Translations under genes and position numbers: made by a program | Assembly: GCF_018403665.1 (NCBI RefSeq) | Contig: NZ_BOVJ01000143.1 | Coordinates: forward strand, 1-36,259 | Length of the DNA stretch: 36,259 nt | From: Paenibacillus cisolokensis | GTDB lineage: Bacteria; Bacillota; Bacilli; Paenibacillales; Paenibacillaceae | Direction: 5' to 3' | Notes under the pieces: model-generated | The model's database searches: none | Told to the model about the DNA's origin: nothing | What the model saw: only the letters and a program-made list of their open reading frames with translations | Shown: positions 9,102 to 18,656 of the stretch, piece after piece | How the letters are laid out: every line of letters starts with the position of its first letter | Numbering within the stretch: the stretch's first letter is position 1

Positions 9102-9782
9102 ATGTGCGGGCGCTATACGTTGACGGTGACGCTTGAGGAGCTGATCGTCCGCTTTATGATCGAGGATGCGTTCATTCCTTTTCACCGGCCGAAATATAAC
9201 GTGGCTCCAGGCCAAATGGTTCCGGCCGTCATATCGGACGGAAAACGCAACCGGCTCGGCGAGCTGAAATGGGGATTGATCCCGCCATGGGCGGACGATC
9301 CGGGAATCGGCAGCCGGATGATTAACGCGCGCGCGGAGACGGCGGCGGACAAGCCCGCCTTTCGGGAGGCGCTGCGCCGCAAACGGTGCCTCATCCCGGC
9401 CGACGGGTTTTACGAATGGCGGAAGGACGGACAGGGCAAGCAGCCGATGCGCATCGTCATGAAGGACCGCTCGCTGTTCGCGATGGCCGGGCTGTACGAG
9501 ACGTGGCTCGCTCCGGACGGCCGGAAAATCAGCACCTGCACGGTGCTGACGACGGCTCCGAACGCGCTGATGGCGGACATTCACGATCGGATGCCCGTCA
9601 TTTTGCGGCCCGAGGACGAAGCGGTATGGCTCGACCGTGCCAACCGGGAGCCGCAGCGGCTGCGAGCGCTGCTGAAGCCTTACCCGGAGGAGCTGATGGA
9701 GGCGTATCCCGTTTCCGCCGAAGTCGGCAACGTCCGCAACGATTCCCCCCGTTGTATCGAGCCGGTCGGATCGGTCGGGTAA
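9102..9782 (+). CDS. SRAP domain protein (YedK/HMCES family)
   Basis: This 226-aa protein is a full-length SOS response-associated peptidase (SRAP) domain. The family crosslinks to abasic sites in single-stranded DNA through the N-terminal cysteine and shields them. Family marks are MCGRYTL with the catalytic C2, NVAPGQ, WGLIPPWA, NARAET, ADGFYEW with its glutamate, TTAPN and the histidine in IHDRMPVIL. GGAAAGGAG eight bases before the ATG supports the start over longer frames. It stands alone on the plus strand, diverging from the DUF2515 gene. Its closeness to uvrX-yolD and recG makes a small DNA-repair neighbourhood, although no shared transcript is evident. Confidence 0.9.
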   Translation: MCGRYTLTVTLEELIVRFMIEDAFIPFHRPKYNVAPGQMVPAVISDGKRNRLGELKWGLIPPWADDPGIGSRMINARAETAADKPAFREALRRKRCLIPADGFYEWRKDGQGKQPMRIVMKDRSLFAMAGLYETWLAPDGRKISTCTVLTTAPNALMADIHDRMPVILRPEDEAVWLDRANREPQRLRALLKPYPEELMEAYPVSAEVGNVRNDSPRCIEPVGSVG

Positions 9783-9810
9783 AAGATCGCGCCGGTCGGC
9801 GCGTCTCCGC

Positions 9811-9842
9811 AAAAAAAATTCGCCGACCGCGGGCGGTCAGCG
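9811..9842 (-). terminator. intrinsic terminator after spoVIF
   Basis: On the minus strand CGCTGACCG and CGGTCGGCG pair (one wobble) and are followed by AATTTTTTTT. The stem overlaps the stop codon of the spoVIF gene at 9837. It ends the long minus-strand operon asp23-fakA-degV-recG-spoVIF. Confidence 0.75.
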
Positions 9843-10124
9843 AAACATGCCCCATAATTTGAGCAAATGGAAGGTGTTGTTCGGGTCGATCTTTTGGGCC
9901 AGAACGAACGCCACAATTTGCCCTTCCTGCAGCTCCGTCAGCTTCTCCCCCAAAATGCGGGCCGCCGAACGGACCAGCTTTTTGACTTTGACTCGATCCT
10001 GCAAGTCGTATTTGGTGATCCCGTTCAGCAGCTGCTTGATCTGTCCTTTGACAACCGGGTTTTTCAGCTTGAATTTGACGCGCTCGACCAAATCCGGCCG
10101 AATACCGTATTTCTGATAGCTCAT
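9837..10124 (-). CDS. spoVIF: stage VI sporulation protein F (SpoVIF family)
   Basis: This 95-aa, Lys/Leu-rich protein has the conserved block ARILGEKLTELQEGQIVAF, followed by ILAQK-type helices, typical of SpoVIF-family proteins annotated in Paenibacillaceae. In Bacillus the family acts late in spore-coat assembly. I chose the ATG at 10124 because GGGGGAGG sits 11 bases upstream; the GTG at 10136 would overlap that site. It follows recG on the minus strand with 48 bases between and precedes a strong terminator. The family is fairly diverged, so the name is by resemblance. Confidence 0.65.
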   Translation of the reverse strand: MSYQKYGIRPDLVERVKFKLKNPVVKGQIKQLLNGITKYDLQDRVKVKKLVRSAARILGEKLTELQEGQIVAFVLAQKIDPNNTFHLLKLWGMFR

Positions 10125-10172
10125 CGACTTAGGCACCTCCCCCGCCGTTCGGGCAATGCGGCAATCATTTTA

Positions 10173-12260
10173 CTATATGCCGCCCGGGAGGCATTGTTGC
10201 CTAGTCGAGCTGCTCCCCTTGAAAACGGGATCCTGCTGCAGCCGCTCGCGCAGCGCGGCGTATTCCGGCGAATGCCAGAAGTCTTCCCGGCCCGCCAGCT
10301 CGGCTGCGTCGTCCCGCGCCTGCTCCAGAATGGCGAAATCGGCCGCCATGTCGGCAAGCCGGAACTCCGGCAGCCCGCTTTGCTTCGTGCCGAAGAAGTC
10401 GCCGGGGCCGCGGAGCTCCAGATCGCGTCTGGCAATTTCAAAGCCGTCGTCCGTCTCGGTCATCGCCCCCATCCGCTCGCGCCCGACATCGGATTTCGGA
10501 TCGGCGACGAGCACGCAGTACGATTGATGAGCGCCGCGCCCGACCCGGCCGCGCAGCTGATGAAGCTGGGACAGCCCGAACCGCTCCGCATCCATAATGA
10601 CCATCAGCGTCGCGTTCGGCACGTCGACCCCGACTTCCACAACGGTGGTGGCGACGAGCACTTGCACCTCGTTCGTCTCGAACGCCCGCATCACCTCTTC
10701 CTTCTCCGCCGCCGTCATCCGGCCGTGCAGCAGCCCGACGCGCAAATCGGGGAACGCCTGCTGCAGCTGCGCCTGCAGATCGATCGCATTCTGCACGTCG
10801 AGCTTGTCCGACTCCTCGATCAGCGGGCAGATGACGTACGTTTGCCGTCCTGCCGCCGCTTCGCGGCGGATGAATCCGAGCACCCGGTCCATCATCGAAT
10901 GTTTGACCCAGTACGTTTTGATCGGCTTGCGGCCATGCGGCCGCTCGCGGATCGTCGATATGTCCAGATCGCCGAACGCGGTAATCGCGAGCGTCCGCGG
11001 AATCGGTGTCGCCGTCATCGTCAGCACGTCGGGATTCATCCCTTTGCGCCGCAATATGCTGCGCTGATTGACCCCGAACCGGTGCTGCTCGTCGGTGACG
11101 ACCAGCCCGAGGGAGCGAAAGAAGACGTCCTCCTGAATGAGCGCATGCGTGCCGACCACGATATCGGTAAGCCCCATCTGAATGCCGGCCAGCGTCTCCC
11201 TGCGGCGGCGTTCCGTCAAACTCCCGGTCAGCAGCGCGACCTCGATGCCGGTACCGGCATACAGCTTGGCAAGCGAACGGGCGTGCTGCTCCGCCAATAT
11301 TTCCGTCGGCACCATCAGCGCCCCCTGATGGCCCGATTTGACGGTCGCATACAAGGCGATGGCCGCCACGACCGTCTTGCCCGCCCCGACGTCGCCCTGA
11401 AGCAACCGGTTCATCGCATAGGGCCGGCGCATATCGACCAAAATTTCGTTGATCGCCTTCTTCTGCCCCTCGGTCAACTCGAACGGCAGCGACTCGGCAA
11501 AGGAACGAATCGTATCCGCGCTCACCTGATGCGCTACGCCGTCTGTCCGCTTGCGATTGAGCGACCGGAACGCCTGCAGCTTCAATTGAAACCAGAACAG
11601 CTCCTCGTAGACGAGCCTTCGCCTTGCTTCCCGTCCATCGGACGTATCCTCCGGGTGATGGATGCGAAAGATGGCCTCGCGGCGCGGCATCAGCCGGTGG
11701 CGCTCGATCAGCTCGCGCGGCAGCACTTCCGCAATCATCGCGCCGAATTGCTCGAGCGCCTGGCGGATCGTTTTGCGCATCCACGCCTGGGTTACCGAAC
11801 CGCCGACCGAATAAACGGGCTGGAGCGTACCCGACTTGGACGGGCCGCGGTCGGGGAATTCAGACTCCGCGACCGTCAACTGCAGACGCTGCTTGTCCCA
11901 TTTTCCGGTCAGCACGATTTCCCGTCCGGGGACGAGCTGGTCCTGCAAAAAATGGCGGTTGAACCAGACCGCGGTAATCAGCACGCGGTTCGTCTCCACC
12001 TTGCAGGACAGCCGCGATTTGCTCCGTCCGTACCGCTGCAGCGCTCCCGCGCTGCGAATCGTTCCCCGAATCGTCATTTTTTCTCCGTCCTGCGCTTCCG
12101 TCAGTTCGCGTATGCGATAATCTTCGTACCGGAACGGATAATATTCCAGCAAGTCCGCAACCGTACGGACACCAAAGGCGTGAAGCTCACTCTCTTTCCG
12201 TGGGCTCACGCCTTTGACCTGCCTGACCGGCAGTATGGATAACGGGTCCTTATGATTCAT
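10173..12260 (-). CDS. recG: ATP-dependent DNA helicase RecG
   Basis: RecG remodels stalled replication forks and Holliday junctions. The 695-aa frame is full length: an N-terminal wedge/OB domain to about residue 230, then two helicase domains. Motifs are GDVGAGKT (Walker A), DEQHRFG (motif II), TMTATPIPRT (motif III) and QLRGRVGRG (motif VI). The C-terminal TRG-type region ends near residue 670. The start ATG overlaps the degV stop (ATGA), so translation is probably coupled. In Bacillus recG also lies downstream of the asp23-fakA (yloU-yloV) genes. Confidence 0.96.
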   Translation of the reverse strand: MNHKDPLSILPVRQVKGVSPRKESELHAFGVRTVADLLEYYPFRYEDYRIRELTEAQDGEKMTIRGTIRSAGALQRYGRSKSRLSCKVETNRVLITAVWFNRHFLQDQLVPGREIVLTGKWDKQRLQLTVAESEFPDRGPSKSGTLQPVYSVGGSVTQAWMRKTIRQALEQFGAMIAEVLPRELIERHRLMPRREAIFRIHHPEDTSDGREARRRLVYEELFWFQLKLQAFRSLNRKRTDGVAHQVSADTIRSFAESLPFELTEGQKKAINEILVDMRRPYAMNRLLQGDVGAGKTVVAAIALYATVKSGHQGALMVPTEILAEQHARSLAKLYAGTGIEVALLTGSLTERRRRETLAGIQMGLTDIVVGTHALIQEDVFFRSLGLVVTDEQHRFGVNQRSILRRKGMNPDVLTMTATPIPRTLAITAFGDLDISTIRERPHGRKPIKTYWVKHSMMDRVLGFIRREAAAGRQTYVICPLIEESDKLDVQNAIDLQAQLQQAFPDLRVGLLHGRMTAAEKEEVMRAFETNEVQVLVATTVVEVGVDVPNATLMVIMDAERFGLSQLHQLRGRVGRGAHQSYCVLVADPKSDVGRERMGAMTETDDGFEIARRDLELRGPGDFFGTKQSGLPEFRLADMAADFAILEQARDDAAELAGREDFWHSPEYAALRERLQQDPVFKGSSSTRQQCLPGGI

Positions 12261-13117
12261 GTTTCGCGCGCACCGTTCATGAATACGGCCGACGTTCCCG
12301 GTCCGACATGCGTACCGATCACGGCGCCGATCGTCGTATAATGAACTTTCCGGATATCGAAATGAGGACGGAGTTGCTCGAGCAGCTGATCGGCCGTATC
12401 GCGCGAGGTCGTCCAGGCCATCGTGACGTCGACCGCTTTTCCTTCGTAATCCTGCCGCAGCAGATCGACGATGCGCTGGATCGCTTTCTTCTGGCCGCGC
12501 ACCTTGTCCACCGCCATCACCCCGCCATCCCGGTCGAGGGACAGAATCGGCTTAATATTCAGAAGCGAGCCGAGCACGGCGGAAGCTTTGCCGATCCGGC
12601 CGCCTTTCTGCAAATATTCCAGCGTATCGACAAGAAAATAAAGCCTTAGCCGGTTGTGTATCTCCTCGATCTCGGCCAGAATCTCCTCCTTGGACCGGCC
12701 GGCAGCCGCCATCTCTGCCGCCGCGACGACGACCGTACCGATGCCGTAGGAAGCCGACTTGCTGTCGTATACCGTAATATCGGCCTCTTCTTCGAGCATG
12801 GACGCCGCGAGAACGGCCGATTGATACGTTCCGCTCAATACGGATGCGAGATGGATGGAGATGATGGAAGCGCCGGGATCTTCCCGCAAAATACGCTCGT
12901 ACACCTCCGAAAATTCGGTCGGCGACGGCTGTGAAGTCGTCGGCAGCGAAGGCGCCTCGGCCAATTTGGCATAGAACGAATCGGCGTCCAGGTCGACAGC
13001 GTCGAGGTAGGACGCTTGTCCGAACAGCACTTTCAGCGGTACCATCTCGATACGCAGCCGTTCCCGAACTTCGCGGGGAATATCGGCAGTGCTATCCGTT
13101 ACAATCCGGACTGTCAT
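12257..13117 (-). CDS. DegV family fatty-acid-binding protein (FakB-like)
   Basis: DegV/FakB proteins bind a fatty acid and present it to the kinase FakA for phosphorylation. Visible family marks in this 286-aa protein are VTDSTADIP near the N-terminus, SLPTTSQPSP in the lipid-binding pocket, SVLSGTYQSA and EYLQKGGRIG. I chose the ATG at 13117, with GGGAG eight bases before it, rather than the longer frame. It sits directly downstream of fakA with 19 bases between and overlaps recG by ATGA. This linkage supports a FakA-FakB pair in one operon. Confidence 0.9.
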   Translation of the reverse strand: MTVRIVTDSTADIPREVRERLRIEMVPLKVLFGQASYLDAVDLDADSFYAKLAEAPSLPTTSQPSPTEFSEVYERILREDPGASIISIHLASVLSGTYQSAVLAASMLEEEADITVYDSKSASYGIGTVVVAAAEMAAAGRSKEEILAEIEEIHNRLRLYFLVDTLEYLQKGGRIGKASAVLGSLLNIKPILSLDRDGGVMAVDKVRGQKKAIQRIVDLLRQDYEGKAVDVTMAWTTSRDTADQLLEQLRPHFDIRKVHYTTIGAVIGTHVGPGTSAVFMNGARET

Positions 13118-13136
13118 GGTCACAGCTCCCTTCGGT

Positions 13137-14896
13137 TTATTCGACGGCGAACAGGTAAGGGTAAAGCGGCTGCCCGCCCTCATGGATTTCCAGCTCCACA
13201 TCGGGCCAGGAAGACGCGATCCAGTCCGACAGCGCGGCCGTCTGTTCCGGATCGGCATCCGCGCCCGTCAGCACCGTGAGCAGCTCGCCGCCCCCCTCCA
13301 GCATATGATTCAGCAGCTGCCGGCATGTTTCCAGCAAATCCCCGGAAGAAACGACGATCGTCTTCTCGCTGATGCCGATGTAATCCCCTTCGCGAATGTG
13401 AACGCCGTCGATCGTCGTATCGCGAACGGCATGCGTCACTTGTCCCGAACGCACCTGTTCCGCGGCCGCCTTCATCCATTCCGCGTTCCGCTCGGCGTCC
13501 TCCTCTTCCTTGAAGGCGAAAGCCGCAGCCAGCCCTTGCGGAATGGTGCGGGTCGGAATGACCGTCACCTGCCGGTCGCTGAGCTCCGCCGCCTGCTCCG
13601 CCGCGAGCACGATGTTGCCGTTGTTCGGCAGCAGGAAAATATGCTCCGCCGGCAGCGACTCGATCGCCTTCAGGAAGTCTTCCGTACTCGGGTTCATCGT
13701 CTGGCCGCCGGAAAGCACGATATCGACGTTGCTCGAGCGGAAAATTTCCGCCACCCCTTCGCCGAGCGCAACGGCAATAATGCCGAACGGAGCCCATTCG
13801 TGCACCTGCTCCGGCGGCGTTCCGGCTCCTGTCGGTCCCGCGAGCACTTCCACGGACGCGAGGCCGGTGACGGACCCGGGATCGTCGTCGGCGCCGGAAG
13901 ACAGCGCCTCGTCTTCGCGATGGAGCAAGTCGCGGTGCTGCTCCCGCATGTTCAGAATGCGCAGGTCGGTCAGCTCGCCGTACGGAAGCGCGTAGTTCAG
14001 CACATCGCCGGGCCGCCTCGAATGGACATGCACCTTGATGATATCGTCGTCGGCAATGACGATGATGGAATCGCCGTCCCGGCCAAGCGCCTTTCGGAAG
14101 GCCGCCTCGTCGAAAGGCGGCGCTCCGGAACCGCCCAGCTTCCGGTTAATAAAAATTCCATATCGTACAGATACTCGATATGCTCCGTCTCCAGCCGGGA
14201 TTGCGCCGAGGTTCGTTCCGGCTTGCGCGGCGCGATCGCAGCCCCCGGCTGCGCGATCAAGGCCGTATCCGCCGCGCCTTCGCCGGCCAGACTTCTCCAA
14301 AATCCTTCGTAAATATATACGAGTCCCTGGCCGCCGGAATCGACGACGCCGACCTGCTTCAGAACGGGCAGCATTTCCGGCGTGCGCTGAAGCGTCTCAT
14401 GCGCCTTGCGGTGCACTTCCCGCATCAGTTCGGCCGCATCGTCCGTCCGGCGGGCGATCTGCACCGCGTGGCGGGCCGCTTCTTTCGCCACAGTCAAAAT
14501 CGTCCCTTCGACCGGCTTCACAACCGCTTTGTACGCGGTATCGACGCCATGCTGAAGCGCAGCCGCGAGCTGAACCGAATCGGCTTGCTCGAGACCGGAT
14601 AGCGACTTGGCCACGCCGCGGAACAATTGCGACAGAATGACGCCCGAATTTCCGCGCGCTCCCATAAGCAGCCCTTTGGACAATGCCTCGGCCGCTTTTC
14701 CGATGGCGGGCGACGGTTTGCTTTTCAGCTCGCGTACGCCCGAATCCATCGTCAAGTTCATATTCGTTCCCGTATCGCCGTCCGGCACCGGAAACACGTT
14801 TAATGCGTTTACCTGTTCTGCGTTCGCCTGCAAATATTCGGCGCCCAGCAGTGCCATACCGGCGAAATCGGAACCGTTAATGAAGCGCTTTCTCAA
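13137..14896 (-). CDS. fakA: fatty acid kinase FakA (DAK2/DhaL domain), one-base frame break
   Basis: The N-terminal DhaL-like kinase domain shows NVFPVPDGDTGTNM (Mg-binding Asp residues) and GARGNSGVILSQ. The C-terminal part has ILLPNNGNIVLAA-like sequence and the SGGQTMNPS motif. In the raw sequence the frame breaks at the A5 run at 14151-14155: one frame reads YDMEFLLTGSW to a stop, the other continues as INRKLGGSGAPPFD. Adding one base gives YDMEFFINRKLGGS and a 586-aa protein, close to the family's 550-590. The start is probably TTG at 14896 with GGAAGGGG upstream; this avoids overlap with asp23. FakA phosphorylates fatty acids bound to FakB. I judge the break more likely a sequencing undercall than a true mutation. 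Confidence 0.88.
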
Positions 14897-14915
14897 CAAA
14901 TATTCCCCTTCCTGC

Positions 14916-15275
14916 CTACCTGGATACCCGCACACCTTGCACAAAAATATTAATATGATCGACCTTCAGACCAATCACTTCATTCAATACGTATTTGACT
15001 TTCGCTTGAATGTTGTGCGCGACTTCGGATATTTTCGTACCATAGCTGACGATGATGTACAAATCGATATGCACCATGTCATTCTCCCGGCGCACTTCGA
15101 CGCCGCGGGACAAATTGTCCCGTCCCAGCAATTCCGCTATGCCGTCCTTAAGCTGCTTGCGCGAAGCCATACCTACCAGTCCATAACAATCCAATGCCGC
15201 CGAGCCCGCAATGACGGCAATGCATTCGTCGGTTACATAAACTTTTCCGAGTTCGGTGCTAAGCTGCAGAGGCAT
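14916..15275 (-). CDS. Asp23/Gls24 family envelope stress protein (YloU-like)
   Basis: This 119-aa protein has the Asp23 pattern: GKVYVTDECIAVIAG, then ALDCYGLVGMASR, then VDLYIIV-type strand and an amphipathic C-terminal helix ending VDHINIFVQGVRV. Asp23 proteins are small membrane-associated envelope proteins. The ATG at 15275 has AAGGAG nine bases upstream, which decides it over the longer frame. It heads the asp23-fakA-degV-recG operon, the same order as yloU-yloV in Bacillus. Confidence 0.9.
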   Translation of the reverse strand: MPLQLSTELGKVYVTDECIAVIAGSAALDCYGLVGMASRKQLKDGIAELLGRDNLSRGVEVRRENDMVHIDLYIIVSYGTKISEVAHNIQAKVKYVLNEVIGLKVDHINIFVQGVRVSR

Positions 15276-15319
15276 GGAAATCCACTCCTTTTTACTCTGT
15301 GCATTATGGACTATTCCAC

Positions 15320-15348
15320 ATTGTACTATAAAATCGGGCATTGTTGAA
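15320..15348 (-). promoter_or_regulatory. candidate promoter of the asp23 operon
   Basis: On the minus strand TTCAAC (15348-15343), a 17-nt spacer and TACAAT (15325-15320) lie 45 bases before the asp23 start. The -10 is good and the -35 weak. Confidence 0.4.
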
Positions 15349-15422
15349 GTCCGTACGCGATGATGCGACACAATTATGGCCCGTTTCGGGGCAAAATATT
15401 CGATTTTCACCGATTTTGGCGC

Positions 15423-15463
15423 AAAAACGCCGTCAGCCGGCCGCGCAGCCGGTTGACGGCGTT
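15423..15463 (-). terminator. intrinsic terminator after the ABC/two-component operon
   Basis: Arms 15426-15441 and 15448-15463 pair over 16 bp with one wobble around a 6-nt loop. On the minus strand the stem is followed by GTTTTTGCG. It lies after the response regulator stop at 15525 and before asp23, so it insulates the two operons. Confidence 0.8.
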
Positions 15464-15524
15464 CGAAGAAGGAGGACCACCGCGAACGGACGGACTTGCC
15501 GCCGCCGCAGCCGTTTCGCTCCTC

Positions 15525-16691
15525 TTATCCGTTCATCTTCTGTCTGTATTCGGACGGTGTTACATTGTACTTTCTGCGAAACAACTGGGAAAAATGGCGC
15601 ATATCCTGATACCCGCTTCGTTCGGCCACATCCGCCAGCTTGATCCGGGGATTGCGCAGCAGCTCCCGGGCGTACTCCAGACGAAGCTGCGTCACGTATT
15701 CCTTGAAGCCCCGTCCGGTCTTTTGCTTGAACAGCTGGCTGAAATAGACGGGGTTCAAATAAACGACCGCAGCCACTTTTTCCAGTGTAAGCTCATCCCG
15801 GTAATGGGCTTTGATATACTGCAGCGCCACTTCGATCGCCTGATCGCCGCCGCTGGCATAATGTTCGAACGATTGCGTCGCCGACGCCTCGCCGAGTCCG
15901 CGCACCCGCTCGGGCACTTCGCCGAAATCGCGGATTTCATCGGTATGCAGCACCTGGAACGGCACCTTGAGGCAGCGCCTCAGATGCTTCTTCAGCTCGT
16001 CGACCAGGCCGGAAACGCCGTCTCCCGCCTCGACCGCCACAAGTCCGAGCAAACTGCTGCCGCCCTGGCTCGTCACGAAACCTTTGCCATACTGGCCGAT
16101 CAGCTCGGAAAGAACGTTTTCCACGATAAAATGCTCGAGCTGCATCGCGCGGTCGCTCTCCATTTTGACCATGACGAGATGGAAGCGGGGATAGTCTTCA
16201 ATAAACGATTTCATATCCAGGCGGCCGATGTCGAGCCCCGAAACCCAGCGGGCGAACACGGCCTCGCGCAAATATTTCAGGTTCGTCTCGAGCAGCGAGC
16301 GGGCCCGGGACCACTCGCTTTCCCTGGCGATCTCTTCCCCCACTCTGGCGATCAGCTCGACCAGCGCCTCCTTGCCGATCGGCTTCAGCAAATAGTCTTT
16401 GGCGCCGAGACGGACCGCTTCCTGGGCATATGCAAATTCGGAATAGGCGGACATGACGACCCATTTGATATCGGGATGGCGGCCTCGCGACATGTTCATC
16501 AGCTCAAGCCCCGTCATGCCCGGCATCCGGATATCGGTCAGCACCAGATCGACCGGCTTTGACCGCAGCAGCCGGACGGCCTCTTCGGGTCCCGCCGCCA
16601 AATCGATCCGGTGCTCCGGAAAATGCTTCTTCAGCGTCCGTTCGATCCCTTCCCGAATGACGCTTTCATCGTCCACAATCAAAATATTCAT
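15525..16691 (-). CDS. YesN-type response regulator with AraC DNA-binding domain
   Basis: The receiver domain (residues 1-120) has ILIVDDES, the phosphoacceptor Asp in LVLTDIRMPG, and the conserved Lys in DYLLKPI. A variable middle region follows. The last 100 residues are an AraC/XylS double helix-turn-helix (VVYLNPVYFSQLFKQ and DMRHFSQLFRRK followed by PSEYRQ). The 388-aa length fits the family. The ATG at 16691 overlaps the kinase stop (ATGA) and has GGGAAGGAG upstream. With the kinase it should control the sugar transporter encoded just upstream in the same operon. Confidence 0.93.
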   Translation of the reverse strand: MNILIVDDESVIREGIERTLKKHFPEHRIDLAAGPEEAVRLLRSKPVDLVLTDIRMPGMTGLELMNMSRGRHPDIKWVVMSAYSEFAYAQEAVRLGAKDYLLKPIGKEALVELIARVGEEIARESEWSRARSLLETNLKYLREAVFARWVSGLDIGRLDMKSFIEDYPRFHLVMVKMESDRAMQLEHFIVENVLSELIGQYGKGFVTSQGGSSLLGLVAVEAGDGVSGLVDELKKHLRRCLKVPFQVLHTDEIRDFGEVPERVRGLGEASATQSFEHYASGGDQAIEVALQYIKAHYRDELTLEKVAAVVYLNPVYFSQLFKQKTGRGFKEYVTQLRLEYARELLRNPRIKLADVAERSGYQDMRHFSQLFRRKYNVTPSEYRQKMNG

Positions 16692-18545
16692 CGGTCTCTC
16701 TCCTTCCCGGCAAGCGAAGCGGCTTCGCTTCGCAGCGATTGGGCTCCTTCCTTCGAATCCGTCCCGCTTCGCCACGTCTTGGGAATCGCCACCACTACGG
16801 TCGTGCCGCTTCCTTCGGCGCTGTCGATCCGCAGCCCGTACGGCTCGCCGAACATGAGCCTGATCCGGCGGTGCACGTTCTGCAGCCCGATCCCTTTTCG
16901 TCCGGCTTCCGCCGTCCTTTCCCCGTCTTCCTCCGCTTGCAGCGAAGCCCGAAGCCGCGCCAATCGCGCCTCGTCCATCCCCGCTCCGCTATCTTCGACG
17001 ACGAGCTGCAGCTCCGGCCCGGTCACCCGCGTATAAACGCGCAGCGCGCCGCTGCCGCTCAGCGGCTCTATCCCGTACTTGACGGCGTTTTCGATAATCG
17101 GCTGCAGCGTCATCTTCGGCAGCGGCGCTTCCAGCCAGGCGGGGTCCGCCGCGATTTCAACGCGAATCCGTCCGGACAGCCGGATTTCGATAATGGTCAA
17201 ATAATGCCGCATCTGCTCGAGTTCGGCGGCCAGCGTCGATTGCGCGCCCTCTTCCCATTCGCTGCTGTAGCGGAACATTTGCGATAACGCCAGAATGACC
17301 CGGCCCAGCCTGTCGTTCTCCCGCTCGTCGAGCATCCAGTAGATCATATCGAGCGTATTGTACAGAAAATGCGGGTTGACCTGGGACTGCAGCGCCTGCA
17401 GCTGCGCGTTTTTCTCGCTTGTCGAGGCCAGCTTGATCCGCTCGACCAGCTCATCGATGCGGCCGACCATCCGGTTGAAGGAGGCGACCAGAATGTTGAG
17501 CTCTTCGTAGGAATTGACATCGACCGAGCCTTTGAAATTTCCCGTTTCGACCTTCTTCATCTGCTGAATGAGACGCTTGAACGGGTTGGAAAACGAGCGC
17601 GAGACGAACGTGGCGAGCAGCGTGGAGACGATGACGAGCGCCGCCACGACCGTCAGCAAAAACTGCTGCGTCTGCCTGAGCTCCAGATTGATTTCCTCCT
17701 TCGGCGCGCGCAAGCCGATCGTCCAGCCGGTCATTTTCACTTTGGCCGCCACGACAAGCGATTTCTTCTCATGGGCGATGCGGACCTCCCCGTCCTTCTG
17801 CGGAGCTTCCGGCGCTTCGCGAAGCGGCTCATCATGCTCCCTGTCCGTCCCGGTCGAAACGATGACCCGGCCGTCCTGTCCCCAAATCGATACGCTGCTG
17901 CCGGCTCCCAGCTTCGCGTTCGAGAGCGCTTCCAGAATCGGGCCGGCATCCGTCTCGATCAATACGATGCCGACCCGCTTCAGCGTATTCAATTCATAAA
18001 GCTGGCGGCCGAAGGAGAATACCGGCTCCATATGGCCTTCGCTCATCAGCGAATGCGGGAAACGCCGAGCCATTTCATTTCGCCCGACGTTTCTTTTAAA
18101 ATGCGGTACCAGTCCTCCTGCGCGAACTCCTGTCTGGCGGCTCCCATCTTGCGTTCGAAGCTGTAAACTTTGCCGGCGTACGTCATGACGTGAATGCCGA
18201 CGATATCGTCCCGGGAGAAGAAAACGGAGCCCAGAATGTCCGTAATGCGCCGCTCGTAATTGACGCTGAGCACCGGATCGTCCGTTCCCCCGTTTTGAAG
18301 CAGCCGCATCAGCTCGTTGTTGCTGTTCAGCGTCTTCGTGACGCTGTCGTAGCCTTTCAAATAAAGGTCGAACAGACCGGCCGTCTGCGAAATGTTTTTT
18401 CGGCCGCCTCCGTCATTTTATCCCGTGTCTGTTCCGTCGCCCGCTGGTAATAGATGAAGCTTACCATGAGCAGCAGACCGAGCATACAGAAGAGAAACAG
18501 CAGGAAGAGTCGATTGTGTATAGTGCGAAAGCTTCTTCTTGCCAA
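16688..18545 (-). CDS. YesM-like sensor histidine kinase, two one-base frame breaks
   Basis: Three raw frames make one 619-aa sensor kinase: an N-terminal membrane helix (LFLLFLFCMLGLLLMVS), an extracytoplasmic sensor region, a second helix (LTVVAALVIVSTLLATF), HAMP, the His_kinase box with the phosphoacceptor in NPHFLYNTLD, and HATPase_c (PIIENAVKYG, GIGLQNVHRR). Adding one base in the T6 run at 18395-18400 gives AAEKNISQTAGLFDLYLKGYD. Adding one in the GGG at 18057-18059 gives WLGVSPHSLMSEG. Both repairs restore typical family sequence. Start is likely TTG at 18545 with AAGGGGA seven bases upstream. It is the fourth gene of the ABC operon and is coupled to its regulator. It presumably senses the sugar or binding protein. 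Confidence 0.85.
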
Positions 18546-18656
18546 ATGCGGTTCCCCTTTCAACTGACCGGCGCTTTGTTTCCCTATTATCACAGACGGC
18601 CGGCTTGCCGTGCAATCGTCAAAAATTCCCGGAGCATTCGCGGCGGAGAGCAGCGG

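Noticed and set aside
9867..12242. 791-codon plus-strand open frame opposite recG
   Set aside because: Shadow of a GC-rich gene; recG on the other strand has all helicase motifs.
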